A model generated the notes under the pieces. That model saw nothing but the letters and a program-made list of their open reading frames with translations, was not told where the DNA came from and made no database searches. From contig CATYXQ010000014.1 of NCBI GenBank assembly GCA_958414825.1, positions 1 through 36,699 of the forward strand: DNA of 36,699 nt. The letters are read 5' to 3'. This document shows positions 1 through 6,449 of this stretch, in pieces; the stretch's first letter is position 1; each line of letters begins with the position of its first letter. Source of the stretch: an uncultured Eubacteriales bacterium. GTDB lineage: Bacteria; Bacillota; Clostridia; Oscillospirales; CAG-272. The position numbers and the translations under genes are program-made.

Positions 1-22
1 TGTCCATAGCTAAAGCTTTTTC

Positions 23-43
23 TCCACTGGCAGAGCCAGTGGA
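23..43. repeat. Small perfect hairpin at the window edge
   Basis: TCCACTGG (23-30) pairs perfectly with CCAGTGGA (36-43) around a 5-nt loop. It sits just beyond the 21-bp terminator hairpin of the amino-acid importer operon. No T-run follows it on either strand, so it is not an obvious terminator. Its role is unknown. Confidence 0.4.
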
Positions 44-54
44 TTTACTATCAT

Positions 55-101
55 AAAGATAAAGAGAGGAAGCGGATTAGCCGCTTCCTCTCTTTATCTT
101 T
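55..101. terminator. Very long intrinsic terminator hairpin
   Basis: Bases 55-75 pair with 81-101 as an uninterrupted 21-bp stem with a 5-nt loop. The stem ends are A/T-rich, so each strand has a U-rich 3' side. It lies directly after the stop of the minus-strand ATPase gene and most likely terminates the amino-acid ABC operon. It could also stop transcription arriving from the left. Confidence 0.8.
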
Positions 102-111
102 TAATTATCTT

Positions 112-897
112 TTAAATTTTTTCTAACGAATGCTTTAAAAAAGCCCTGGTCTTTTCGCTCTTCGGATTGCCGAAAATCTCCTCGGGCGCGCCGATTTCCT
201 CAATTACGCCGTCCGCCATAAACATGACGGTATCCGCTACATGCCGGGCAAATTCCATTTCATGCGTTACAACGATCATCGTGCGATCCTGTCCTTTTAA
301 TCCCTTAATGACCCGCAACACCTCGCCCGTAAGTTCGGGATCCAGCGCGCTTGTAGGCTCGTCAAAGCAGAGAATCTCCGGCTTCAGAGCAAGTGCACGT
401 GCAATCGCCACACGCTGCTGCTGGCCGCCGGACAGTTCACACGGATAGGACGCCGCTTTTTGCAAGAGTCCCACGCTGTCCAGAAGCGCCCTGCCGTCCG
501 CATCCAGCTTTGCCAGTATATTCTTTTTATCCGCTTTATACTCCGGACGTCCCTGCGCCGCCAGCTTCGGCGCAAGCGTCACATTTTCAAGCACTGTATA
601 CTGCGGGAACAAATTGAACTGCTGAAAAACCAATCCGAAATGCAGACGTTTCCGGCGAAGCTCTGCATCGCTGAGATCACGGTCGGCAGCAGCATCGTAA
701 ATCCGAACGCCGTCAATGTACATCTCACCGGTATCCGGCGTTTCCAAAAAATTCATACACCGAAGAAGCGTGGTTTTCCCGCTTCCGGAAGAGCCGATGA
801 TACACAACACCCGCCCGCGTTCCAGTTCAAAATCAATCCCGCGAAGGACAGAAGCGGAACCGAAGCTCTTGACAAAATGTCTGACTTCAAAAAACAT
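112..897 (-). CDS. Polar amino-acid ABC transporter, ATP-binding protein (GlnQ-like)
   Basis: The 261-residue product is a complete ABC ATPase that would energise uptake of a polar amino acid at the inner face of the membrane. Visible motifs are Walker A GSSGSGKTT (about 36-44), Q-loop VFQQFNLFPQ, signature LSGGQQQRVAIARAL, Walker B ILCFDEPTSALDPE and switch histidine VTHEM. These are typical of the HisP/GlnQ subfamily. A stretch after the Q-loop (about 111-137) is a few residues longer than in GlnQ. It is the last gene of a binding protein, permease, ATPase operon, only 4 nt after the permease stop. The substrate cannot be told from the sequence. Confidence 0.93.
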   Translation of the reverse strand: MFFEVRHFVKSFGSASVLRGIDFELERGRVLCIIGSSGSGKTTLLRCMNFLETPDTGEMYIDGVRIYDAAADRDLSDAELRRKRLHFGLVFQQFNLFPQYTVLENVTLAPKLAAQGRPEYKADKKNILAKLDADGRALLDSVGLLQKAASYPCELSGGQQQRVAIARALALKPEILCFDEPTSALDPELTGEVLRVIKGLKGQDRTMIVVTHEMEFARHVADTVMFMADGVIEEIGAPEEIFGNPKSEKTRAFLKHSLEKI

Positions 898-901
898 ACC
901 G

Positions 902-1591
902 TTACCCTTTGAAATAATTCAGCCTTTTTTCCAATTTGCCGAGAAGCAGCGTCAATACGCCGACAAACAGCAAATAGAATACGCCCGTGTAAAACAACGG
1001 CCAGATCATGGCCTGCGCCGCCAGCTTCTTCGCCTGCATGATGATCTCGGAAACCAAAATCGCGTTTGCAAGCGCCGTATCTTTGACAAGCGTAATGATT
1101 TCATTGCTCATCGGCGGCACAATCCGTTTGACAACCTGCTTTAAAATAATCTTGGTAAAAATCTGAGATTTTGAAAGCCCGAGCACCTGGCCGGCTTCAT
1201 ACTGCCCCTGCGAAATGCTCTCGATGCCACCGCGGAAAATTTCGGAAAAATATGCGGCATAATTGATGACAAAAGCAATCGTCACCGCCACAAAGCGCCC
1301 GGTATTCTCAATGTCATATGTAAGCAGAAAATAGAGATCTACCTTTGCAAAAAGATTGTATCCGAAAAAACCGGGAACATAATAAATGATGAAAATCTGG
1401 AGCATGAGCGGCACGCCGCGAATGATCCAAACAAGTACTTTTGTCACAGCCTTGACAGGGCGAAACCGGCTCATCGAACAAAATGAAACTACAAGTCCGA
1501 GCGGCAAGGCCAGCACAAGCGTCAGCGCAAACAAAAGCAGAGTCAGCTTAAAGCCCTCCAATAAATAAAGGGTTACCTGCCAAAAAGACAT
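902..1591 (-). CDS. Polar amino-acid ABC transporter, permease (HisM/GlnP family)
   Basis: The 229-residue membrane protein has several hydrophobic helices, starting at about residue 9. The cytoplasmic coupling (EAA) region reads EAGQVLGLSKSQIFTKIILKQ, close to the EAARALGLS pattern of HisMQ-type permeases. The ARRGGIES-like stretch FRGGIESISQGQYEAGQ just before it is also typical of the family. It lies 18 nt after the binding-protein gene and 4 nt before the ATPase gene, so it is the middle gene of one operon. A GGAGAG ribosome binding site precedes the ATG. It probably works as a homodimer. Confidence 0.92.
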   Translation of the reverse strand: MSFWQVTLYLLEGFKLTLLLFALTLVLALPLGLVVSFCSMSRFRPVKAVTKVLVWIIRGVPLMLQIFIIYYVPGFFGYNLFAKVDLYFLLTYDIENTGRFVAVTIAFVINYAAYFSEIFRGGIESISQGQYEAGQVLGLSKSQIFTKIILKQVVKRIVPPMSNEIITLVKDTALANAILVSEIIMQAKKLAAQAMIWPLFYTGVFYLLFVGVLTLLLGKLEKRLNYFKG

Positions 1592-1609
1592 TCAAGCTCT
1601 CCGTAAATT

Positions 1610-2410
1610 TTATTTTTGATCGGCATAATCTAAGATTGCCGCATTCTCAAGGCCGTACTTTTCTGCCAGTTTTTTGATCGTACCGTCAGCCGCAAGCTTT
1701 TCAAGCTGCGCATTGACCTGGGCGGTCAAATCGCTCCCCTTCTCAAATCCGATTGCATAATACTCCGGATCGCTCGTCAAGCTGTCAACAATGGCAAGAT
1801 CCGCATAATCCCCTGTGCCGACCATGCTCTTTGCAAGCAGAACATCCACCACCGCAAACGTAGCGGACCCGCTCTTCACTTCCATCAGCGCCTCGGTTTG
1901 TTTAATGGCGTCCATAATCTTAGCGCCCTCAAAAGCAGAATCCGCATAGGAAGCGCCCGCAGAACCTGCCTCGGCATATCCGATTTTATCTTTAAAATAA
2001 TCCGCGCCCGTAACCTCGGACGCAATGTCCGCCTTGACCACAACAGCCTGCTGATTAATCATGTAATTGTAAGAAAAATCAACTTTTTCACTTCTCTGTA
2101 CGCCGTCGTCATCCGCACAGTTTGCCGTAAAGCCGTTCCACAAGCAGTCAACGTTCTTCGCCGCGAGGTCGGTGTACTTATTGGACCACTCGATCTCTTT
2201 GAAAACAACCTGATAGCCGAGTCCCTCAAAAACAGCTTTTGCAAGCTCAGTGTCAAAACCGATCAGTTCATTGTTGTCATCCAGATAGTTCATCGGCTCA
2301 TAAAGCGTATATCCGACCGTTACGACCTTTTGATCGCTATTCTGACCGCAGGATGCAAATACAAAGAGCAGCATAAGTGCGGCAAGAAAAGCCGCCGTAA
2401 TTTTTTTCAT
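1610..2410 (-). CDS. Amino-acid ABC transporter substrate-binding lipoprotein
   Basis: The 266-residue product is a family 3 extracellular solute-binding protein. A lipoprotein signal peptide ends in FVFASC, with lipidation expected at Cys20. The family hallmark GFDTELAKAVFEGLG (about 52-66) and the motif QRSEKVDFSYNYM, equivalent to the usual ERxxxVDFS, are present. The C-terminus (IKKLAEKYGL) is also typical. It is the first gene of the importer operon. A sigma-A promoter and a 14-nt palindrome lie directly upstream. The ligand is a polar amino acid or a related small compound, not resolved further. Confidence 0.92.
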   Translation of the reverse strand: MKKITAAFLAALMLLFVFASCGQNSDQKVVTVGYTLYEPMNYLDDNNELIGFDTELAKAVFEGLGYQVVFKEIEWSNKYTDLAAKNVDCLWNGFTANCADDDGVQRSEKVDFSYNYMINQQAVVVKADIASEVTGADYFKDKIGYAEAGSAGASYADSAFEGAKIMDAIKQTEALMEVKSGSATFAVVDVLLAKSMVGTGDYADLAIVDSLTSDPEYYAIGFEKGSDLTAQVNAQLEKLAADGTIKKLAEKYGLENAAILDYADQK

Positions 2411-2451
2411 GAGATAATTCCTCCAAATGCATAATTTTTTGTTTTTATCAC

Positions 2452-2465
2452 TTTAGCACGCTAAA
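2452..2465. promoter_or_regulatory. Palindromic operator candidate upstream of amino-acid importer
   Basis: TTTAGC and GCTAAA flank a 2-bp centre, giving a 14-nt palindrome. On the minus strand it starts about 9 nt after the -10 box, near the expected transcription start, a typical place for a repressor. The binding factor is unknown; the site is not a CIRCE element or an ARG box. Confidence 0.45.
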
Positions 2466-2473
2466 CTGATAGT

Positions 2474-2502
2474 ATAGTAGCACACCTCCTGATGTTTGTC
2501 AA
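2474..2502 (-). promoter_or_regulatory. Sigma-A promoter of amino-acid importer operon
   Basis: On the minus strand the -35 box TTGACA (2502-2497) and the -10 box TACTAT (2479-2474) are separated by exactly 17 bp. The start codon of the binding-protein gene lies about 60 bp downstream. Confidence 0.75.
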
Positions 2503-2558
2503 GAGCTTTATTCAATTTTCTCAAAAATTTATCATGCTCCGGCAAAAGCGGCAAAAAT

Positions 2559-2595
2559 AAGGCTCTGCACACAAAACATTCGTATGCAAAGCCCT
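2559..2595 (-). terminator. Intrinsic terminator of the trpXYZ operon
   Basis: On the minus strand AGGGCTTTGCATAC (2595-2582) pairs with GTGTGCAGAGCCTT (2572-2559) as a 14-bp stem with three G-U pairs. It is followed by TATTTTTG. It lies 33 nt after the stop of the ATPase gene. Confidence 0.7.
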
Positions 2596-2628
2596 ATATT
2601 TATCCAAATCAATCCAAAAACAGCGGCT

Positions 2629-3402
2629 TCAGTTCCCGGTTTCAATGCTGATTTCATTAAAAATTTTCAACAGATCGTCCACGCACGCATTTTTCTTTTC
2701 CTCGCCCCGGATATCTACGACACATTTACCCGAATGCATCATAATCAGGCGTGTGCCGTATTCTACGGCAAACCGCAGATTATGCGTCACCATGAGCGTT
2801 GTGATCTTACTTTTTTTAACAAACCGATCGGTCAAGCGCATCACGATTTCCGACGACTTCGGATCCAGCGCCGCCGTGTGCTCATCCAAAATCAGAAGCC
2901 GTACATCGGTCATGTTGGCAATCACCAGCGCGAGCGCCTGGCGCTGACCGCCGCTGAGGCTGCCAACAGGCGCGTTCATGCGATTTTCAAGGCCGAGGCC
3001 GCACTCCTCAAGCAGTGCGCGATACACGTCAATCCGCTTTTTATTGATTCCGCTGCCAAGACCGAACATTCCGTGTTTGTTGTCAGCCAGCGCCATATTT
3101 TCCAAAATGGTCAAATTGGCGCAGGTACCCGCTTTGGGATCCTGAAACACCCGTCCGATCCGCTTGGCGCGGCGATACTCACAGAGTTTGGTTATGTCGC
3201 GGTTATCAAACAGAATCCGTCCGGAATCGGGCGCAAGCGTCCCGCAGATAAAGTTCAAAAGCGTGGTTTTTCCGCTGCCGTTGGAACCGATGACCGACAC
3301 AAATTCCCCGTTTTCCACAGTCAGATCAAATCCGTCAAACAGCGTACAGGCGTCGGGCGTACCCGGATTGAACGTTTTTGTAATCTTTTCAAGCGTCAGC
3401 AC
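2629..3402 (-). CDS. trpZ: Tryptophan ABC transporter, ATP-binding protein (TrpZ/COG1101 type)
   Basis: The 257-residue ABC ATPase carries Walker A GSNGSGKTT (about 38-46), Q-loop VFQDPKAGTCANLT, signature LSGGQRQALAL and Walker B LLILDEHTAALDP. The DEHTAALDP form, with His in place of Pro after Glu, marks the COG1101 group paired with COG4120 permeases and COG2984 binding proteins. The start is GTG behind AAGGGGGG, and it overlaps the permease gene by 14 nt, so the two are probably translationally coupled. With the Trp T-box upstream this fits the predicted tryptophan importer TrpXYZ. The function is inferred from regulation and gene set. Confidence 0.85.
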   Translation of the reverse strand: MLTLEKITKTFNPGTPDACTLFDGFDLTVENGEFVSVIGSNGSGKTTLLNFICGTLAPDSGRILFDNRDITKLCEYRRAKRIGRVFQDPKAGTCANLTILENMALADNKHGMFGLGSGINKKRIDVYRALLEECGLGLENRMNAPVGSLSGGQRQALALVIANMTDVRLLILDEHTAALDPKSSEIVMRLTDRFVKKSKITTLMVTHNLRFAVEYGTRLIMMHSGKCVVDIRGEEKKNACVDDLLKIFNEISIETGN

Positions 3403-4309
3403 GTCCGGCGCCCCCCTTTCGTTTGAGCATACTGCTCAGCATCAGCGCGGCAACAAACAGCACTGCCATCAACAGCTTATTATAATCCGAGGGAAGACCG
3501 AGTGAAACCGCAATCTGCAAACAGCCTTTATAGAGAATTGTACCGATAATCACCATCGTCGTCGGCTTCATCCACCGCAGTCTGCCAAACAGGCTGATTC
3601 CGATAATCACGCTCGAAAGTCCGAACACCACCATACCCGTTCCCATCGCAGTATTTGCCGATTCGTTTGCCTGTGCGACGACCGCGCCCGAAAGCGCAGC
3701 AAGCCCGTTGCCGAGGGCAAGTCCCAAAATTTTAGACGCCCCCGGATTTCGCGCAAGCATGGTAACAAATTGCTCATTTGCGCCCGTTGCACGCAGCAGC
3801 AAGCCGGATTTCGTCTTCAGATACCAATCCGCAGCGACTTTGAGCAGCGCGACAATGACAATTAAAACAATCAGCTTTTTGATAACGACGCCGCCGATTG
3901 TATTCGGAAGAAACGCAACTGCCGGACTGGTGAAAATCGTCGTCATACCGAAAATAGATGCGATCGACTGACCGCCGGTACCCATTTTCACAATCACCAG
4001 ATTCACCGATAAAAGCGCGGTGAACATCAGAATGCCGCAAAGCAGCGGACGTATGCCGAGCTTTACATGCAGCACACCGGTCACGGCGCCCGCCGCGCAG
4101 CCGGCTGCAAACGCGGCAAGCAAGCTGAGCCACGGATCAACACCGTGCAGAATCAGCACGATCGACACAATAGCCCCAAGCGGAAAGGTTCCGTCCACGC
4201 TCAAATCCGGAAAATCCAGAATGCTGTAGGTTAAGTATACGCCGATGGCGAGGATGGCATATTTTGCCCCCTCTTCCAGAACGATTTTGATTATGTTGAC
4301 AATTTCCAA
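3389..4309 (-). CDS. trpY: Tryptophan ABC transporter, permease (TrpY/COG4120 type)
   Basis: The 306-residue membrane permease is related to branched-chain/sugar (LivH-like) permeases. The N-terminal stretch YSILDFPDLSVDGTFPLGA (about 29-47) is a hallmark of the COG4120 group. About eight hydrophobic segments follow, and the C-terminus is basic. The start appears to be TTG, about 9 nt after AAGGAG, because no in-frame ATG lies near that site. It sits 72 nt after the binding-protein gene and overlaps the ATPase gene by 14 nt. Confidence 0.85.
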   Translation of the reverse strand: MEIVNIIKIVLEEGAKYAILAIGVYLTYSILDFPDLSVDGTFPLGAIVSIVLILHGVDPWLSLLAAFAAGCAAGAVTGVLHVKLGIRPLLCGILMFTALLSVNLVIVKMGTGGQSIASIFGMTTIFTSPAVAFLPNTIGGVVIKKLIVLIVIVALLKVAADWYLKTKSGLLLRATGANEQFVTMLARNPGASKILGLALGNGLAALSGAVVAQANESANTAMGTGMVVFGLSSVIIGISLFGRLRWMKPTTMVIIGTILYKGCLQIAVSLGLPSDYNKLLMAVLFVAALMLSSMLKRKGGAGRADA

Positions 4310-4381
4310 AACACGCGCTCCTTAAACAGCAGAATCAGTCAGAAAAAAGATTTCCAAGCAGCCTGCTAAATAACATTCGGG

Positions 4382-5374
4382 TCAGTTTGCCGCATTCATA
4401 CCGACCTGTTCAGCCGAAGCATATGCGGCAGGCAGTGTAATCTCTAATTTTGCCAGCACATCCGGATTAACAACTGGCGTGCTGTCCGCAATAATCATAA
4501 CGGGCGTCTCAGCCGCGCTCTGTCCGCCGCGAACGGCCAGTGCCATATCGGCTGTCTTTTCACCGAGGGCTACATAGTCTAAAGACGCAGCGGCCGCGCA
4601 TCCTTTTTTGACTTGCTCAATCTCCGACCCATATACCGGAATACCGGCCGCCGCAGCCTGTTCCAGCAAAGTTGTCATATTGTCCACCACATTGTTATCG
4701 GTCAGGTTGGTCACCGCTTCCACTTTCGGAAGCAGATTCGCAACAACAGTCGGCAGTTCGGTCGCATCATTAATGCCCATGGACACAATCTCAATGCCGA
4801 CCTTGTCGGCCTCTGTTTTCAGCGTTTCAAGCTGAGAAAGCGAGTTCGGCTCAGTCGTGGTATAAATCACGCCGAGCTTTGTCAGTTGAGGCTGAAATGC
4901 GTGAATCATGGCAACCTGCTCCGGAATATCAAAGGTATCCGCCGTTCCCGTGCAGTTATTGCCGGGCGCCTCGAGCGACTGCACAAGCTTTGCGGCAACC
5001 GGATCGGAAACCGCGCAGAAAACGACCGGGATATCGGAGGACGCGCTGCGTACCGCCGAATATGCCGCAGTTGCCGCCGGCGTTGCAATCGCAATAATCA
5101 AATCATAGTCGCCGCTCGACGCCATACGCGCCGCATAACTCTGGCAGTCGTCTACGGGAGACGTAGAAGAACCGATCTGCACCTCATATGAAATTCCCTT
5201 CGCTTCGAGTACATTTTTTATCCCCTGACAACAGTTGTCAAGCGATGAATGCGGCATAAATTGAACAATGCCGACTTTCTTCGTATCTGAATTCTGACCG
5301 CAGCCCGTAAAACACAGCCCGGCCATAAGAATCAAAGCAAAAACAAACGAAATCTTTCTGATTATATTTTTCAT
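4382..5374 (-). CDS. trpX: Tryptophan ABC transporter substrate-binding lipoprotein (TrpX/COG2984 type)
   Basis: The 330-residue secreted lipoprotein has a signal peptide ending in LCFTGC, with lipidation at about Cys25. The mature N-terminus KVGIVQFMPHSSLD is typical of the COG2984 family. The fold is the type I periplasmic-binding fold (FCAVSDPVAAKLV, GVIYTTTEPNS, VPVYGSE-like IPVYGSE segments). It is the first full-length gene after a T-box leader whose specifier reads UGG, so expression should rise when tRNA-Trp is uncharged. Tryptophan is therefore the likely ligand. The ribosome binding site is modest (GGAAAGAAGAG). Confidence 0.87.
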   Translation of the reverse strand: MKNIIRKISFVFALILMAGLCFTGCGQNSDTKKVGIVQFMPHSSLDNCCQGIKNVLEAKGISYEVQIGSSTSPVDDCQSYAARMASSGDYDLIIAIATPAATAAYSAVRSASSDIPVVFCAVSDPVAAKLVQSLEAPGNNCTGTADTFDIPEQVAMIHAFQPQLTKLGVIYTTTEPNSLSQLETLKTEADKVGIEIVSMGINDATELPTVVANLLPKVEAVTNLTDNNVVDNMTTLLEQAAAAGIPVYGSEIEQVKKGCAAAASLDYVALGEKTADMALAVRGGQSAAETPVMIIADSTPVVNPDVLAKLEITLPAAYASAEQVGMNAAN

Positions 5375-5401
5375 CGTAATCTCTTCTTTCCAAATATAGT
5401 T

Positions 5402-5470
5402 TTAAAATTTTATTAAAAGTAAAATGCCGCTGATTCCGAACGCACGCCATCGTTTTGTCTTGCTGCACAT
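5402..5470 (-). CDS. Possible 22-residue small ORF between T-box and trpX
   Basis: An ATG at 5470 follows a strong CGGAGG site with 9-nt spacing and opens a 22-codon frame ending in TAA at 5402. The peptide begins MCSKTKRWRAF and ends in a short hydrophobic tail (ILLLIKF): a basic head and a hydrophobic end. It contains a single Trp codon, too few for classical tandem-codon attenuation. The ribosome binding site is better than that of trpX, 28 nt downstream. It could be a small membrane peptide, a translational coupling element, or chance. Confidence 0.35.
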   Translation of the reverse strand: MCSKTKRWRAFGISGILLLIKF

Positions 5471-5514
5471 ATCGGTATTCCTCCGTAAAAATTAAAATTC
5501 ATTCTTTGTTTATA

Positions 5515-5791
5515 AAATAAAAAAGTCCCGCCCCAACAAAATGGGACAGGATCATCAAACCTGCGGTACCACCCAAATTCGCACAAGCGTGCGCGCTCAT
5601 TTGTGTACAATCATACACACGCAGTATAACGGCCGCAACCGTCTCCCCTAACCGAAATCCGGCTCAGTTTGCCCTCAGAAGTCCATTCCCAACCGCCGCC
5701 GCTACCGCAATTCCACCGTCTGCGGCTCTCTGAAACGTCTGCACGGAAAGTACTACTCTTCGTCATAGGTTTATAAGGTGTTTATCAACTT
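5515..5791 (-). ncRNA. T-box riboswitch, tRNA-Trp responsive
   Basis: On the minus strand the leader shows the standard T-box order. Stem I has an AGAGAGCC motif and a GGTGGAA motif (about 5730-5706). The specifier region GAATGGACTTCTGAGGG carries TGG at 5685-5683. The conserved T-box core GGGTGGTACCGC lies at 5574-5563. A terminator hairpin (5547-5525) follows, ending in a T-run. The stretch GGTGGTACCGC is diagnostic. Uncharged tRNA-Trp should favour the antiterminator and turn on trpXYZ. An alternative specifier register (GAC, Asp, or ACT, Thr) is possible, but TGG followed by A agrees with known Trp T-boxes and with the genes downstream. Confidence 0.92.
5525..5547 (-). terminator. T-box regulatory terminator
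   Basis: On the minus strand GTCCC (5547-5543) pairs with GGGAC (5529-5525), and TTTTTT follows. It immediately follows the T-box core, as expected for the competing terminator of the riboswitch. Confidence 0.75.
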
Positions 5792-5797
5792 TTTGTT

Positions 5798-5826
5798 ATT
5801 GTAGCACACGCAAACGTGCTTGTCAA
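5798..5826 (-). promoter_or_regulatory. Sigma-A promoter of T-box/trpXYZ
   Basis: On the minus strand a consensus TTGACA (5826-5821), a 17-bp spacer and TACAAT (5803-5798) stand just before the T-box leader. Transcription should start at about 5791. Confidence 0.85.
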
Positions 5827-6045
5827 GGGGATTATTTTAATAAAATTTGATTTGCTTTTTCCTTCACTGAAAAATCAGCTTTTGAAACAGGCGCTGCAAA
5901 TTATCTGACGCTAAAAGAAATGGCGACGGCGAACGCGGCACACAGTCATGAATTCGGCATTATATACCTGAAAAAGACCGACCAAATCCGGATAAAAAGA
6001 CATCCGATACACAAAATAAATGAGTTTATCTCTTTAAATAAAAAA
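5827..6045. other. Intergenic stretch without recognised content
   Basis: About 220 bases between the trp promoter and the DUF378 terminator. Reading both strands, I see no gene with a credible ribosome binding site, no hairpin and no repeat. The plus-strand reading frame here has no recognisable protein and runs antisense into the DUF378 gene. Confidence 0.5.
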
Positions 6046-6051
6046 ATGCAC

Positions 6052-6094
6052 GGCAAGGGCAGCATGAAAACACACGCCGTCCTTGCCGCTTTTT
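6052..6094. terminator. Bidirectional intrinsic terminator
   Basis: CGGCAAGG at the left pairs with CCTTGCCG at the right. A run of seven T follows on the plus strand, and a T-rich stretch follows on the minus strand. It lies about 25 nt beyond the stop of the minus-strand DUF378 gene, which it probably terminates. Confidence 0.75.
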
Positions 6095-6117
6095 TTCAAA
6101 AGTCAAAACTTTTTACT

Positions 6118-6327
6118 TTATTCTCGTATACTTTCCTCACGCGGACGGAATATAAGGGATATACACCAAATACCTGCAAGCGCAACCAAAGTATATACAA
6201 TACGGCTGACCATAGCCGCTTGACCACCGCAAATCCATGCAACCACATCAAAGCTGAACAGACCGATAGATCCCCAATTCAGCGCTCCGATGACGACCAG
6301 GATCAGCGCTATTCTGTCAATGACCAT
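6118..6327 (-). CDS. DUF378 family small membrane protein
   Basis: The 69-residue protein has two hydrophobic helices (about 5-28 and 40-60). The motifs GALNWGSIGLFSFDVVAW and RIVYTLVALAGIW are typical of DUF378 (YuzA-like). The function of the family is unknown. It is a single gene with a GAGGT-type ribosome binding site and its own terminator. The length is normal for the family. Confidence 0.88.
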   Translation of the reverse strand: MVIDRIALILVVIGALNWGSIGLFSFDVVAWICGGQAAMVSRIVYTLVALAGIWCISLIFRPREESIRE

Positions 6328-6449
6328 CTTTTTCTACCTCTTCTCAAAATTTTGAGTCAAGCGTTTCCGCTCATCTATAGTTTGACCGAACGGCAGAAAA
6401 ACATGTTGGAAATTTTTACATTGATTTTAATACGCTGAAAAAACTCCGA

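Noticed and set aside
2584..3426. 280-codon plus-strand open frame
   Set aside because: It is antisense to the trpZ ATPase gene, has no family features and no ribosome binding site; it is a shadow of the coding strand.
4613..5191. 192-codon plus-strand open frame rich in Arg and His
   Set aside because: It is antisense to trpX, with a composition typical of shadow frames.
5238..5468. 76-codon minus-strand frame running into trpX
   Set aside because: It overlaps the trpX start in another frame and begins with GTG inside the better supported small ORF at 5402-5470.
5920..6438. 172-codon plus-strand frame
   Set aside because: It is antisense to the DUF378 gene and crosses a clear terminator hairpin; no ribosome binding site.
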